Below the pieces are notes generated by a model. It did no database searches. It was not told the origin of the DNA and saw only the letters and a list, made by a program, of their open reading frames with translations. From positions 310,001-374,000 of the forward strand of contig NZ_KB894095.1 in NCBI RefSeq assembly GCF_000374305.1: 64,000 bases of DNA. Direction: 5' to 3'. Numbering within the stretch: the first letter of the stretch is position 1; every line of letters starts with the position of its first letter. A program made the position numbers and the translations under genes. Source of the DNA: Actinomadura flavalba DSM 45200 (GTDB taxonomy: Bacteria > Actinomycetota > Actinomycetes > Streptosporangiales > Streptosporangiaceae). Below are positions 53,774 to 62,010 of this stretch, piece after piece.

Positions 53774-54556
53774 CTAAGGGCCCAGGGCGGCGGTGAACTC
53801 GGCGACGGTCTGGTTGAAGAGGTCGGGCTGTTCGACCGGGGTGAGGTGGCCCGAGCGCGGGATGGTCTGGAGTTCGGCGTTCGGGAGGGCGTCGGCGATG
53901 GCGCGGGCCTCGTCCTCGGTCGCGAGGGCGTCCTCGTCGCCGTGCAGGATCAGGGCGGGCACCTTCACGTCGCGCAGGGTCGCGAACGCGTCGGATCGGA
54001 CGGCCATCGCGCGCTGCGCCCAGGCCGCCGCCGCCGGCGGGGTCGCCTGGACGAGACCGCGGACGCGACCGTAGACGAGGGCGCGCTGGCGCATCGTCGT
54101 CGAGCCGACGAGTCCCGGCAGCACCTCGTCCACCAGGACGGCCACGTTCTCGTCCCGCTCCAACGTCTCGGCATGCCGGAGCCGGACGTCGCGCACCGCG
54201 TCGGTGTCGGCGGTCGCGCGCGTCGCGGCGAGCAGCAGCCCCTTCACGACGTCCGGGTGACGACGGCACAGCGCCATCGCGACATATCCCCCCATCGAGA
54301 CGCCGCCGATCACCGCGCGGGCGATGCCGAGGCGGCGCAGCAGGAGGGCGACGTCGTCCGCCATGAGGTCGACGGACGGTTCGTCGTCGCCGAGCCGGCT
54401 ACCGCCGAACCCGCGCAAGTCGGGCGTGACGACGCGGAACCTCGCCGCCAGGCCCTCCCGCTGCGCCAGCCACATGGCCGACGACAGCGGGAACGCGTGC
54501 AGCAGGAGCAGGGGTGGGCCGGTTCCGACATCCCGGGCGAACAACTGCGCTGTCAT
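53774..54556 (-). CDS. Alpha/beta hydrolase
   Basis: A 260-residue hydrolase with the 3-oxoadipate enol-lactonase-like pattern. Oxyanion region PLLLLHAFPLSSAMWL; nucleophile elbow AVIGGVSMGGYVAMAL; acid ALILHGDEDALATEDEA; catalytic His TIPRSGHLTPVEQPDLF. No signal peptide, so cytoplasmic. Substrate not known. A fragment of a close paralogue lies directly downstream. Confidence 0.85.
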   Translation of the reverse strand: MTAQLFARDVGTGPPLLLLHAFPLSSAMWLAQREGLAARFRVVTPDLRGFGGSRLGDDEPSVDLMADDVALLLRRLGIARAVIGGVSMGGYVAMALCRRHPDVVKGLLLAATRATADTDAVRDVRLRHAETLERDENVAVLVDEVLPGLVGSTTMRQRALVYGRVRGLVQATPPAAAAWAQRAMAVRSDAFATLRDVKVPALILHGDEDALATEDEARAIADALPNAELQTIPRSGHLTPVEQPDLFNQTVAEFTAALGP

Positions 54557-54677
54557 GGCGCGGGGATCATCCTTCCCGTTCTCCGCTCGGCCCCCCGCCG
54601 TTCGGGGGGCGGCCCGCCAATCGTCACCCCGCGTCCCCGCGTTCGGCGAACGGCTGGCCGCGATCGGCCGGGAGGGT

Positions 54678-55433
54678 TTAAGCCCCGTTTGTCCGATCTT
54701 GCGGAGCCGGTTCTCCGGCCGGACCGTCCCACGCCGTGGGGAGCGGATGCGCGGCCGGTGCGACGCGCTTGACGATCTCGTCCAGCACGATGCGGACGTA
54801 CGGTTCGCCCACCCACAGGTGTTTCGCGCCCTCGACACCGATCACCTCGGCCTGCGGAATCCGCTTGAACCGCTCGCGCGCCTCGGCCGGACGCAGGTAG
54901 TCGTCGTGCTCGGGGACGAGCGCGACGACGGGTCGGCCGTCCTCGCCCCACGCGTCGAGGTCGGCGTCGGTGGCGCGGTGCAGCGGCGGCGACAGCAGGA
55001 CGATCCCCTCGGTGAGGGGGTCGCGGCCCCATTTGAGGGCCAGTTCCGTGCCGAACGACCAGCCCAACAGCCACGGATGCGGCAGATCGTGGAACTCGGC
55101 GTACTCCAGCGCGGCGGCGACGTCCAGCCGCTCGGTCTCGCCCTCGCCGAACTCGCCCTGACTCGTCCCGCGCGCGGACGCGGTGCCCCGCGTGTTGAAC
55201 CGCAGCACGGCGACGTCGGCGAGCGCGGGCAGCCGGTACGACGCCTTGCGCAGCACGTGACTGTCCATCATGCCCTCGGCCGTCGGCAGCGGATGCAGGC
55301 ACACCAGCGTCGCGACGGGCTCCCGCTCGACGGGCAACGCCAGCTCCCCGACCAGCTCCAGCCCGTCCCCCGTGTGCAGGACGATCTCCTCCCTACGCGC
55401 AGGCAACACCGAAGCAGCACGAATCTCACCCAT
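54678..55433 (-). CDS. Alpha/beta hydrolase, dienelactone-hydrolase-like
   Basis: A 251-residue cytoplasmic hydrolase. TLVCLHPLPTAEGMMDSHVL opens the fold, followed by PWLLGWSFGTELALKWGRDP (GWSFG nucleophile elbow), VVALVPEHDDYLRPAEAR (acid) and VIGVEGAKHLWVGEPY (His). It resembles the serine-type small hydrolases that also include YcfP/CocE-like proteins. Same direction as the preceding gene, 121 bases apart. Substrate not known. Confidence 0.82.
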   Translation of the reverse strand: MGEIRAASVLPARREEIVLHTGDGLELVGELALPVEREPVATLVCLHPLPTAEGMMDSHVLRKASYRLPALADVAVLRFNTRGTASARGTSQGEFGEGETERLDVAAALEYAEFHDLPHPWLLGWSFGTELALKWGRDPLTEGIVLLSPPLHRATDADLDAWGEDGRPVVALVPEHDDYLRPAEARERFKRIPQAEVIGVEGAKHLWVGEPYVRIVLDEIVKRVAPAAHPLPTAWDGPAGEPAPQDRTNGA

Positions 55434-55632
55434 AACGTCCTCCCCTCAACCTCACCTCAGTCTCCCGCCCAGCCCCAACCCCCCGCACCCCCAAAGCAAG
55501 CGATCCCCACAGAACCACCACAGACTCAGCGCAAATGCGAACGGTGAGACCCCCACGTCACACGCCACCCTGCCCAGCACGAAGACGACCGGCGCGCACA
55601 AGCCACAATGGCGCCGGATGCCCCGCTCCAGA
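55434..55632. other. Gene-free gap
   Basis: About 200 bases, C-rich on the plus strand, between two minus-strand genes. No ORF with support, no clear promoter and no hairpin beyond chance. Confidence 0.5.
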
Positions 55633-55920
55633 TCAGCGGCGGCGCGGCGCCCTACGCCCCCGCGCGGCCCAGCAAGGACGGTGCCAATGGCGGCGATCCT
55701 CAGCCCCCTGCCGTTCATCGGCACGCCACGCGACAACGTGCGGCACCCCGGGCCGAATTTCCTGGTCGCATCCAGGACACCGATACGCCTTTACGGCCTT
55801 GACCCCCGGAACGGCCGCGACGACCCACTCACCGTCCGGCCCCTCCTCCGTCTCCCGCACCCAAGCCGCCCCCGGCGCGGGACGGTCGGCCACATGACGA
55901 CGGTTCTTCCGAGGACTCAT
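55633..55920 (-). CDS. Small zinc-ribbon-like protein
   Basis: A 95-residue basic protein. MSPRKNRRHVADRPAPG opens it; YRCPGCDQEIRPGVPHVVAW then RHWHRPCWAARGRR contains the CxxC and HxxxxC residues of a single zinc site. Very similar small proteins are common in Streptomyces, sometimes named ATP/GTP-binding, without evidence. The pattern suggests a structural zinc site, perhaps nucleic-acid contact through the Arg-rich ends. Confidence 0.8.
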   Translation of the reverse strand: MSPRKNRRHVADRPAPGAAWVRETEEGPDGEWVVAAVPGVKAVKAYRCPGCDQEIRPGVPHVVAWRADERQGAEDRRHWHRPCWAARGRRAPRRR

Positions 55921-55989
55921 AACCCAAGCCTACGGAAACCAACACCCTCCAAAACCCACCAACCACGACCCCCGACCAACAACACCGGA

Positions 55990-56384
55990 ACCCATGGACC
56001 GAGGACCGGAAGCGGTGACGGCGAGGCCAAAGCCCAGCACGAGCGGGCGCCAGATCTAAGGCAGACGCCGGAACCGAGGCAGAGGGCGAGGGCAATACCG
56101 GAACCGGTCCGACACCGAGGCCGAGCCGAAGCCAGGGGCCGGTCCGACATCTGGGGCCAGTCGGGAGCCGGGATACGAGGATCTAGTCCCAGGCGCCTAC
56201 GCCCAGGAAAAAAACTGGACCGGAGACCCGAAGCCGAGTGCTTGTGCCAAGGACTGGGACTGAACTGGGATCAGGCAAGTACCGGGCACGAAGCAGGGGC
56301 CCACGATCCGAGCCCAGGCCACAGCCGAGAAGCGATCCGAAGCGGCACCCTGGCCCCAGACTCGTCCCCGAGTCCGGGGCCAGC
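55990..56384. repeat. Low-complexity degenerate repeat leading into the minisatellite
   Basis: About 390 bases rich in short words such as CCGAGGCC, CCGAAGCC and CCGGAACC, without a strict period. It looks like an old, decayed form of the repeat to its right. No gene is supported on either strand; the open frames here encode repeated Gly/Pro/Arg or Ala/Val/Leu peptides only. Confidence 0.55.
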
Positions 56385-56690
56385 ACACGGGCCGGGGCCA
56401 AGACACGGGCCGAGGCCAAGACACGGGCCGGGGCCAAGACACGGGCCGGGGCCGGATCACGGACCGGGGCCGGGGCCAGGGCCCGGCCACGGACCGGGGC
56501 CGGGGCCAGGGCCCGGCCACGGGCCAGGGCCAGGACACGGGCCAGGGCCAGGACACGGGCCAGGGCCAGGACACGGGCCAGGGCCAGGACACGGGCCAGG
56601 ACACGGGCCAGGGCCAGGGCACGGGGCGGGGCGGGGCGGGGCCAGTGCACGGGCACGGGGCGGGGCCAAGGCCGGGGCCGGGGCCGGGTC
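56385..56690. repeat. GC-rich composite minisatellite
   Basis: Starts with about four 18-bp units ACACGGGCCGGGGCCAAG, goes on with two 30-bp units beginning CACGGACCGGGGCC, then about four 18-bp units GGGCCAGGGCCAGGACAC, and ends in GGGGC runs. It lies just before the end of the minus-strand dehydrogenase gene at 56708. Translations give only short periodic peptides, so it is treated as non-coding. Confidence 0.8.
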
Positions 56691-56707
56691 CGGCGGCGTT
56701 GGGTTTG

Positions 56708-58210
56708 TCAGCGTAGGGGGCGGTTCGCGGTGGCGTATTCCTCTAGGAGGGGGGTGGGGGCCAGGGAAGGGTCGCGGGTTTCGGTGTGGAGGGCGCGGAG
56801 GGTCGTCACGGCTCGGGAGAGGCCGAGGCGGTCGAGGTCGGCGATGGGGCCGGTGGGGTAGCCGCAGCCGTACTTCATGGCGGCGTCGATGGCGTCGGCG
56901 TCGGCGTAGGCGGCGCCGAGCATCGCGGCCGCGTCGTTCAGGTAGGGGAAGCGGAGGGCGTCGACGATCGCGCCCGCGCGGTCGCGGCAGCGCACCGGCG
57001 TCAGGCCGAGGCCCGCGAGGAGTTCGGCGGCGCGGGCGGCGGTGGCGTCGGCGGTGACGGCCGTCGTGGTGATCTCCGCGAGCGGGGCGTCCAGCTCGGC
57101 GAAGCGCAGGCCGACGACGTCGGCGGCGCGGTCCGAGGCGACCGCGCGTTCCAGCACGGGGCCGGTGATCGCGATGATCGTGCCGGGCTTCAGCCCGCCC
57201 GGGACGGCGGCGTCGCCCGTGACGACGACGAGGTCGGCGGCGCCGGGCTCGTCGCCCGCCGCGTCGGTGACGAGTGCCGGCAGCGGGCCGTCACCCACGA
57301 CGGCGACGGACGGCACCGGACCGGCCTGGTGCGGGATCGCCGCCTCGGCACCGGCGTAGTCGTAGAAGCCGCGGCCGGTCTTGCGGCCGAGCAGTCCGGC
57401 GGTGACCAGTTCGCGCAGCAGCGGCGAGGGGGCGTGGCGGCGGTCGCGGGACTCCTCGTAGATCGCGTCGAGCACGCCGAGGCAGGTGTCGAGGCCGATC
57501 AGGTCCATGAGGGTGAACGGGCCCATCGGCAGCCCGCCGCCCTTGGTCATCGCGGTGTCGATGTCGTCGCGGGTGGCGTGGCCCGACTCCAGCATCGTCA
57601 CCGCCTGCCCGAGATAGCCGAACAGCAGCCGGTTGGCGACGAAACCGGCCCGGTCCCCGACGGTCACCGGGATCTTGCCCAGCGCCTCGACCAGCCCGGC
57701 GACGCGGCCGACCGCGCCGTCCTCGGTGAGCACCGTGCCGATGACCTCGACGAGCTTCATCACCGGGGCCGGGTTGAAGAAGTGCACGCCAACGATCTTC
57801 GTCGGGCGTTCGGTCGCGACGGCGATCTCCGTGACCGACAGGGACGACGTGTTGGTGGCCAGCACCGCGTCGGGACGGCAGACACGGTCCAGTTCTGCGA
57901 ACACGCGGCGCTTGAGGTCCAGCCGCTCCGGCACGGCCTCGATCACCAGGTCGCAGTCGGCGAGGTCGCCGAAGTCGGTCGACAGGGTGACGCGGCCGAG
58001 GATCTCGCGCTGCGCGTCCTCGGTGAGCCGGCCGCGCTTCACCGCCCGTCCCGTCGACTTCTCCAGGTGCCCGCGGCCGCGCTCCAGCGCCGCCGCGTCG
58101 ATCTCGATCCCGACGACGGGCAGCTCTCCACGCGCCAGAACCTCCGCGATCCCGGCGCCCATCGTGCCGAGCCCGACCACTCCGACCTTGCTGAACGAAA
58201 CGCTGCTCAT
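56708..58210 (-). CDS. 3-hydroxyacyl-CoA dehydrogenase, double C-terminal domain
   Basis: A 500-residue enzyme. Rossmann domain: VGVVGLGTMGAGIAEVLARG; catalytic region: VIEAVPERLDLKRRVFAELD, NTSSLSVTEIAVATERPTKI, GVHFFNPAPVMKLVEV; first C-terminal domain: DRAGFVANRLLFGYLGQAVT. A second C-terminal-like domain follows after a linker (RAGAIVDALRFPYLNDAAAM, YGCGYPTGPIADLDRLG). This 500-residue two-domain form resembles the Streptomyces enzymes near the same thiolase-epimerase neighbourhood. Substrate chain length uncertain; likely 3-hydroxybutyryl-CoA. Confidence 0.9.
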   Translation of the reverse strand: MSSVSFSKVGVVGLGTMGAGIAEVLARGELPVVGIEIDAAALERGRGHLEKSTGRAVKRGRLTEDAQREILGRVTLSTDFGDLADCDLVIEAVPERLDLKRRVFAELDRVCRPDAVLATNTSSLSVTEIAVATERPTKIVGVHFFNPAPVMKLVEVIGTVLTEDGAVGRVAGLVEALGKIPVTVGDRAGFVANRLLFGYLGQAVTMLESGHATRDDIDTAMTKGGGLPMGPFTLMDLIGLDTCLGVLDAIYEESRDRRHAPSPLLRELVTAGLLGRKTGRGFYDYAGAEAAIPHQAGPVPSVAVVGDGPLPALVTDAAGDEPGAADLVVVTGDAAVPGGLKPGTIIAITGPVLERAVASDRAADVVGLRFAELDAPLAEITTTAVTADATAARAAELLAGLGLTPVRCRDRAGAIVDALRFPYLNDAAAMLGAAYADADAIDAAMKYGCGYPTGPIADLDRLGLSRAVTTLRALHTETRDPSLAPTPLLEEYATANRPLR

Positions 58211-58268
58211 ACCCGCAGTCTCCCAGAGCCCCTCCCCGCAGCAGCGGTGGGTGGGGTAGAACGCGTTC

Positions 58269-59381
58269 GTGCGCTTTGGAGTCTTCTTGCTGTCGGCTCG
58301 GTTCCCCGGCGAGGACGACGCCGCCGCCGTCCGGCGCACGGTGCGTGCGGCGCTGCTCGCCGAGGAGGTCGGGTTCGACGAGGTCTGGCTGGCCGAGCAT
58401 CACTTCATGAGCTACGGCGTCGTGCCGTCCGCGATCACGCTGGCCGGGCATCTGCTCGGGCGTACACGGCGGATTGCGGTCGGGACGGCGGTGAGCGTGC
58501 TGTCGGCGACGCATCCGGTGGCGTTGGCGGAGCAGGCGGCGCTGCTGGCGCTGGCGTCGGACGGGCGGTTGCGGCTCGGCGTCGGGCGGGGCGGCCCGTG
58601 GCGGGAACTGGAGGTTCTCGGGACGGGGCTGCGCCGCTACGAGGAAGGGTTCGGTGAATCGCTGGACCTGCTGCTGGCCTGGTTGCGCGCCGACCGGCTC
58701 GGCTGGTCGGGCGACCACTTCTCCTTCCGTGAGGTGCCCGTGGTGCCGCGTGCCGCGCAGCCACCGCCGGTCGCGGTCGCGTGCACCTCTCCCGCGACGG
58801 AGACGTTGGCCGCGTCGCGCGGATTGCCGATGCTTCTGGGCATGCACGTCGGTGACGCCGAAAAGGCCGCCGCGATCCGGCGGCACGACGCCGTCCTCAA
58901 CGAACACGGCACGTCGGCCGATCCGCACGGATACGGCCCGGCTCACGGCTCCGGCGCCCCTGGCTCTGCCTACGACCCCGGTCCTGATCGTGGGCGGGTG
59001 GGTCGGGGGCTGGAGGGTGCGCGGGGGCATGTGTCGGTGCATCTGGCGCAGGTCGGGGCGTCGCGTGAGGCGGCGGAGGAACTGCTGGCGCGGGAGATGC
59101 CGCAGTGGCTCGGGCCCGCGTTGGAGGGATACGTCCCGGTGGACGGTCGGGCTCGTTCGCCGCGTGACGCGCTGGATTACGTCCGTGAGTTGTGCTCGAT
59201 GCACCCAGTGGGAAGCACCGCCGAGTGTGCCGTCCGGATCGAGGCGACCGTCGCCGCCACGGGTGTGCGCAATCTGATCTTTCTGGTGGAGGGTGCGGGC
59301 TCGGAGGAGGCGACGCTGGCCAATATCCGCAGGCTTGGCGCCGAGGTGCTCCCGCGTGTCACTCTGCGAGGGAGCACCTGA
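58269..59381 (+). CDS. LLM-class F420-dependent oxidoreductase
   Basis: A 370-residue flavin/F420 TIM-barrel protein. Segments: RFGVFLLSARFPGEDDAAAV, EVGFDEVWLAEHHFMSYGVV, AVGTAVSVLSATHPVALAEQ, and RLRLGVGRGGPWRELEVLGT, which matches the family's GRG phosphate/F420 region. GTG start. Divergent from the dehydrogenase. Substrate unknown; F420-dependent enzymes of this type reduce or oxidise varied cofactors or drugs. Confidence 0.85.
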   Translation: MRFGVFLLSARFPGEDDAAAVRRTVRAALLAEEVGFDEVWLAEHHFMSYGVVPSAITLAGHLLGRTRRIAVGTAVSVLSATHPVALAEQAALLALASDGRLRLGVGRGGPWRELEVLGTGLRRYEEGFGESLDLLLAWLRADRLGWSGDHFSFREVPVVPRAAQPPPVAVACTSPATETLAASRGLPMLLGMHVGDAEKAAAIRRHDAVLNEHGTSADPHGYGPAHGSGAPGSAYDPGPDRGRVGRGLEGARGHVSVHLAQVGASREAAEELLAREMPQWLGPALEGYVPVDGRARSPRDALDYVRELCSMHPVGSTAECAVRIEATVAATGVRNLIFLVEGAGSEEATLANIRRLGAEVLPRVTLRGST

Positions 59382-59414
59382 TGAGGACCGGCATCGCTGA
59401 CGGCAGGAGTGGCC

Positions 59415-60182
59415 ATGGAGCGCGTGACCTCCGCGGACGGGACCGAGATCGCCTTCCGGCAGGGCGGGGTGGGGCCGGCCGTCGTCCTCGTGGGCGGGAC
59501 GGCCGCCGACCACACCGACAACGAACCGCTCGCGGCCGAGCTGGCCGCCCAGTTCACCGTCTACAACTACGACCGGCGTGGGCGGGGCGGCAGCGGTGAC
59601 ACGCTCCCCTACTCCGTGGAGCGGGAGTTCGAGGATCTCGCCGCGCTCATCGCGCATGCCGGAGGGTCGGCGTGCGTGTACGGCATTTCCTCGGGTGGGG
59701 CGCTTGTGCTGGCGGCAGCCGTGGCCGGGGTGCCGATGGAGCGGCTGGCCGTCTACGAGGTGCCCTACGACATGACGGACGGCGCGCCGGAGCGGTACCG
59801 CGCATACGCGGACCGACTGGACGCACTGCTGGCCGAAGGGCGCCGGGACGACGCCTTCGTCGCGTTCCTGCGCGAGGCGGAGTCGACCGAGGAGGACATC
59901 GCGGCGGCCCGCAGCGTGCCGACGTGGCCGGAACTCACCGCGATCGCGCACACCCTGGCCTACGACGCGGCCATGCTGGGCGACGGGCGGCCGCCTGCCG
60001 GACTGACGGACGTCGCGGTGCCCGCGCTCATCGTGACCGGCGGCGGGGCCTACATCGACGCCGCGGCGGCGGCGATCGCGCAACGCCTTCCACACGCGGA
60101 GCGGCACACGCTGGAGGGCCAGCCGCACTCGGTCGATCCGACGGTGCTGGCTCCCCTGCTGGAGGACTTCTTCACTCGCTGA
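59415..60182 (+). CDS. Alpha/beta hydrolase
   Basis: A 255-residue cytoplasmic hydrolase. ATG 59415 has AGGAG seven bases upstream and is preferred over GTG 59409. Oxyanion region: AVVLVGGTAADHTDNEPLAA; nucleophile elbow: CVYGISSGGALVLAAAVAG; acid: PALIVTGGGAYIDAAAAAIA; catalytic His: EGQPHSVDPTVLAPLLEDFF. The YDRRGRGGSGDT segment is typical of this group. It follows the LLM gene by 33 bases. Confidence 0.85.
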   Translation: MERVTSADGTEIAFRQGGVGPAVVLVGGTAADHTDNEPLAAELAAQFTVYNYDRRGRGGSGDTLPYSVEREFEDLAALIAHAGGSACVYGISSGGALVLAAAVAGVPMERLAVYEVPYDMTDGAPERYRAYADRLDALLAEGRRDDAFVAFLREAESTEEDIAAARSVPTWPELTAIAHTLAYDAAMLGDGRPPAGLTDVAVPALIVTGGGAYIDAAAAAIAQRLPHAERHTLEGQPHSVDPTVLAPLLEDFFTR

Positions 60183-60244
60183 CGTTGTCTGCATGACACG
60201 AGCGTCCGCCCCCGCGAGCACCAAGGCAAACACGCTCCGTAGCC

Positions 60245-60376
60245 TGTGGATAACTCTATTCGGTGGGGTCTTAGGGCAGCTCGACCAGGGGGTCTGCAAC
60301 CCGTCTGGGGACCCCCTTGATTAATTCTCCCGCGTTGAGGGGGTTCCGCGTGGCCGTCGCCGTGACCTGTGGATAA
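60245..60376. repeat. Two copies of CTGTGGATAACTC with perfect DnaA-box sequence
   Basis: TGTGGATAA (reverse complement TTATCCACA) occurs at 60245-60253 and 60368-60376, inside a shared 13-base word CTGTGGATAACTC. TTATCCACA is the textbook DnaA box. The copies are 123 bases apart in the 300-base gap (60183-60482), which has no gene. Two sites in the same orientation could bind DnaA or be a relic of a mobile element. Confidence 0.4.
60287..60317 (+). terminator. Putative terminator after the hydrolase
   Basis: AGGGGGTC (60287-60294) pairs with GACCCCCT (60310-60317) over 8 bp with a 15-nt loop, followed by the AT-rich TGATTAATTCT. It lies about 105 bases after the stop of the plus-strand hydrolase. 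Confidence 0.5.
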
Positions 60377-60482
60377 CTCGATCCGCCTGTACGCAACGCC
60401 GGAAGTCCGCCGGTGCACAACGCTGGAACGTCGCGAACGGCACGCAGGGAGAGAGAGGACGCCGAGCCGGTCTCCGCCCGGG

Positions 60483-61025
60483 TCAGTCGGCCTTGAATGC
60501 GTGGCGGTACAGGTACAGGTCGCGTAGAACACCGACTTCGGCCGAGTGGTGCACGAACTCGTCGAGGACGTGCAGGACGAGGTCGGTGGTGCTGTCGTCC
60601 TGGTACGGGCCGAAGTGCTCGCCGATCGTGCTCGTCCACGCCTCCGGGGGCAGCGCGTCGATGTCGTCGCGCCACTGGCTGTACGCCTCGGTGACGAACG
60701 TGATCGACGCCTGCGCCGAGCCGGGCAGCGTCACGTCGTCCAGGTCGATCACCCGGTCGGCGAAGTAGCGCTCGCGGAAGTCGACCAGGGTGAGGCCGAC
60801 GTGGGCCAGACGCCAGGCGATCGTGGTGAACGGGACCGGGTCGGGCGTGGGCCCGCCGCCGCCCTCGCCGTCGATCGTCCAGGTTCCGCCGGGGCCCGGC
60901 CGCAGGGACCATCCGTCCGGCACCGGCTCCCAGAAGAATTCGTGGTCTTCCAGACCGTCAAGGCGGCCGCGCAGGCGGTTCCATGCCTCGTCGTAGGTGC
61001 GCAGGATCGCGACGGAGTCGGTCAT
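60483..61025 (-). CDS. DinB family protein
   Basis: A 180-residue helical protein. The metal site is spread: IAWRLAHVGLTLVDFRERYF and LDEFVHHSAEVGVLRDLYLY hold the expected His residues (H..., HHxxE). DinB/YfiT relatives in actinobacteria include mycothiol-dependent transferases. It starts eight bases after the mogA/moaB stop, so it is probably the last gene of the molybdenum-cofactor operon; the link in function is not known. Confidence 0.82.
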   Translation of the reverse strand: MTDSVAILRTYDEAWNRLRGRLDGLEDHEFFWEPVPDGWSLRPGPGGTWTIDGEGGGGPTPDPVPFTTIAWRLAHVGLTLVDFRERYFADRVIDLDDVTLPGSAQASITFVTEAYSQWRDDIDALPPEAWTSTIGEHFGPYQDDSTTDLVLHVLDEFVHHSAEVGVLRDLYLYRHAFKAD

Positions 61026-61033
61026 GAGGCTCC

Positions 61034-61525
61034 TCAGCCGGACGCGTCGGGGCGGGGATGATCACCCCCGCCGATCTGGTCGATGGCGTGATGCAGCACC
61101 TTCCCCAACACGGCCATCCCATCACGTACTCCCCCGGTGGAACCGGGCAGATTGACGACGAGGGTCCGGCCCGCCACGCCCGCGAGGCCCCGCGACAGCA
61201 TCGCGGCGGGGACGGCGTCGCGTCCCTCCTGCCGGATGGCCTCGGCCAGGCCGGGGATCTCCCGGTCGAGGACGCGGCGCGTCATCTCGGGCGTCTCGTC
61301 GGTGGGCGTCAGCCCTGTGCCGCCGGACGTCACGACGACGTCGTACCCGGACGTCACCGCGTCCGCGAGCACCCCCGCGACCGGCTCACCGTCCGGAATG
61401 ACGACCGGCCCGTCCACCTGACAGCCGAGATCCTCCAGGAGGTCCACGAGCAGCGGACCGGACTTGTCGGCATAGACGCCCGCCGCCGCCCGGTTGGACA
61501 CCGTGACGGCCATCGCCCGGATCAC
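61034..61525 (-). CDS. Molybdenum cofactor biosynthesis protein, MogA/MoaB family
   Basis: A 163-residue MoaB/Mog-like protein that adenylates molybdopterin or binds it. RAMAVTVSNRAAAGVYADKS opens it; VVVTSGGTGLTPTDETPEMT holds the molybdopterin-site motif GGTG; LVVNLPGSTGGVRDGMAVLG ends it. The GTG at 61525 overlaps the moaC stop (GTGA), which fixes the start. The exact subtype (Mog or MoaB) cannot be told from the sequence alone. Confidence 0.92.
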   Translation of the reverse strand: MIRAMAVTVSNRAAAGVYADKSGPLLVDLLEDLGCQVDGPVVIPDGEPVAGVLADAVTSGYDVVVTSGGTGLTPTDETPEMTRRVLDREIPGLAEAIRQEGRDAVPAAMLSRGLAGVAGRTLVVNLPGSTGGVRDGMAVLGKVLHHAIDQIGGGDHPRPDASG

Positions 61526-62010
61526 CGGCGCCACGTCCCGGTCTTGCCTCCGGTCTTCTCTTCGACGCGCACGTCCCGCAGGGTCGCGGCAGGGTCGATC
61601 GCCTTCACCATGTCGATGAGGGCCAGCGCGGCGACGGTCACGGACGTGAGCGCCTCCATCTCGACGCCGGTGCGGTCGGCCGTCCGCGTCGTCGCCGTGA
61701 TCGCGACACCGCCGTCCTGCACGGTGAGGTCGACGGTGACGCCGTGCAGCGCGATCGGATGACACAGCGGCACGAGGTCGGGGGTGCGCTTGGCGCCCAT
61801 GATCCCCGCGATCCGCGCGACGGACAGCGCGTCGCCCTTGGGCACGTCGCCCGCGCGCAGCGCCGCCACGCATCTGTCGGACAGCGCGACGAAGCCGGTG
61901 GCGGTGGCGGTGCGGGCGGTGACGCTCTTGGCGGAGACGTCCACCATGCGGGCGGCGCCCTTGTCGTCCAGATGGCTGAATCCGGTGAATTCCGAACCCA
62001 TGGCGCTCAT
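61522..62010 (-). CDS. moaC: Cyclic pyranopterin monophosphate synthase
   Basis: A 162-residue enzyme that converts the cyclic nucleotide from MoaA into cyclic pyranopterin monophosphate. FSHLDDKGAARMVDVSAKSV, GDVPKGDALSVARIAGIMGA, DLVPLCHPIALHGVTVDLT and TGVEMEALTSVTVAALALID are family motifs, with the catalytic Lys in VKAIDPAATL-type C-terminal region and EEKTGGKTG. It overlaps both neighbours, so moeA, moaC and mogA/moaB are coupled. Confidence 0.95.
   Translation of the reverse strand: MSAMGSEFTGFSHLDDKGAARMVDVSAKSVTARTATATGFVALSDRCVAALRAGDVPKGDALSVARIAGIMGAKRTPDLVPLCHPIALHGVTVDLTVQDGGVAITATTRTADRTGVEMEALTSVTVAALALIDMVKAIDPAATLRDVRVEEKTGGKTGTWRR

Noticed and set aside
55270..57057. A long plus-strand open frame rich in GPGPGH repeats
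   Set aside because: It reads through the GC-rich minisatellite and gene-antisense text. The periodic peptide follows from the DNA repeat; there is no ribosome binding site or domain.
57291..60299. A 1002-codon open frame on the minus strand
   Set aside because: It lies across the dehydrogenase, LLM oxidoreductase and hydrolase genes in shadow frames. The repeated Arg/His/Pro text has no family signature.
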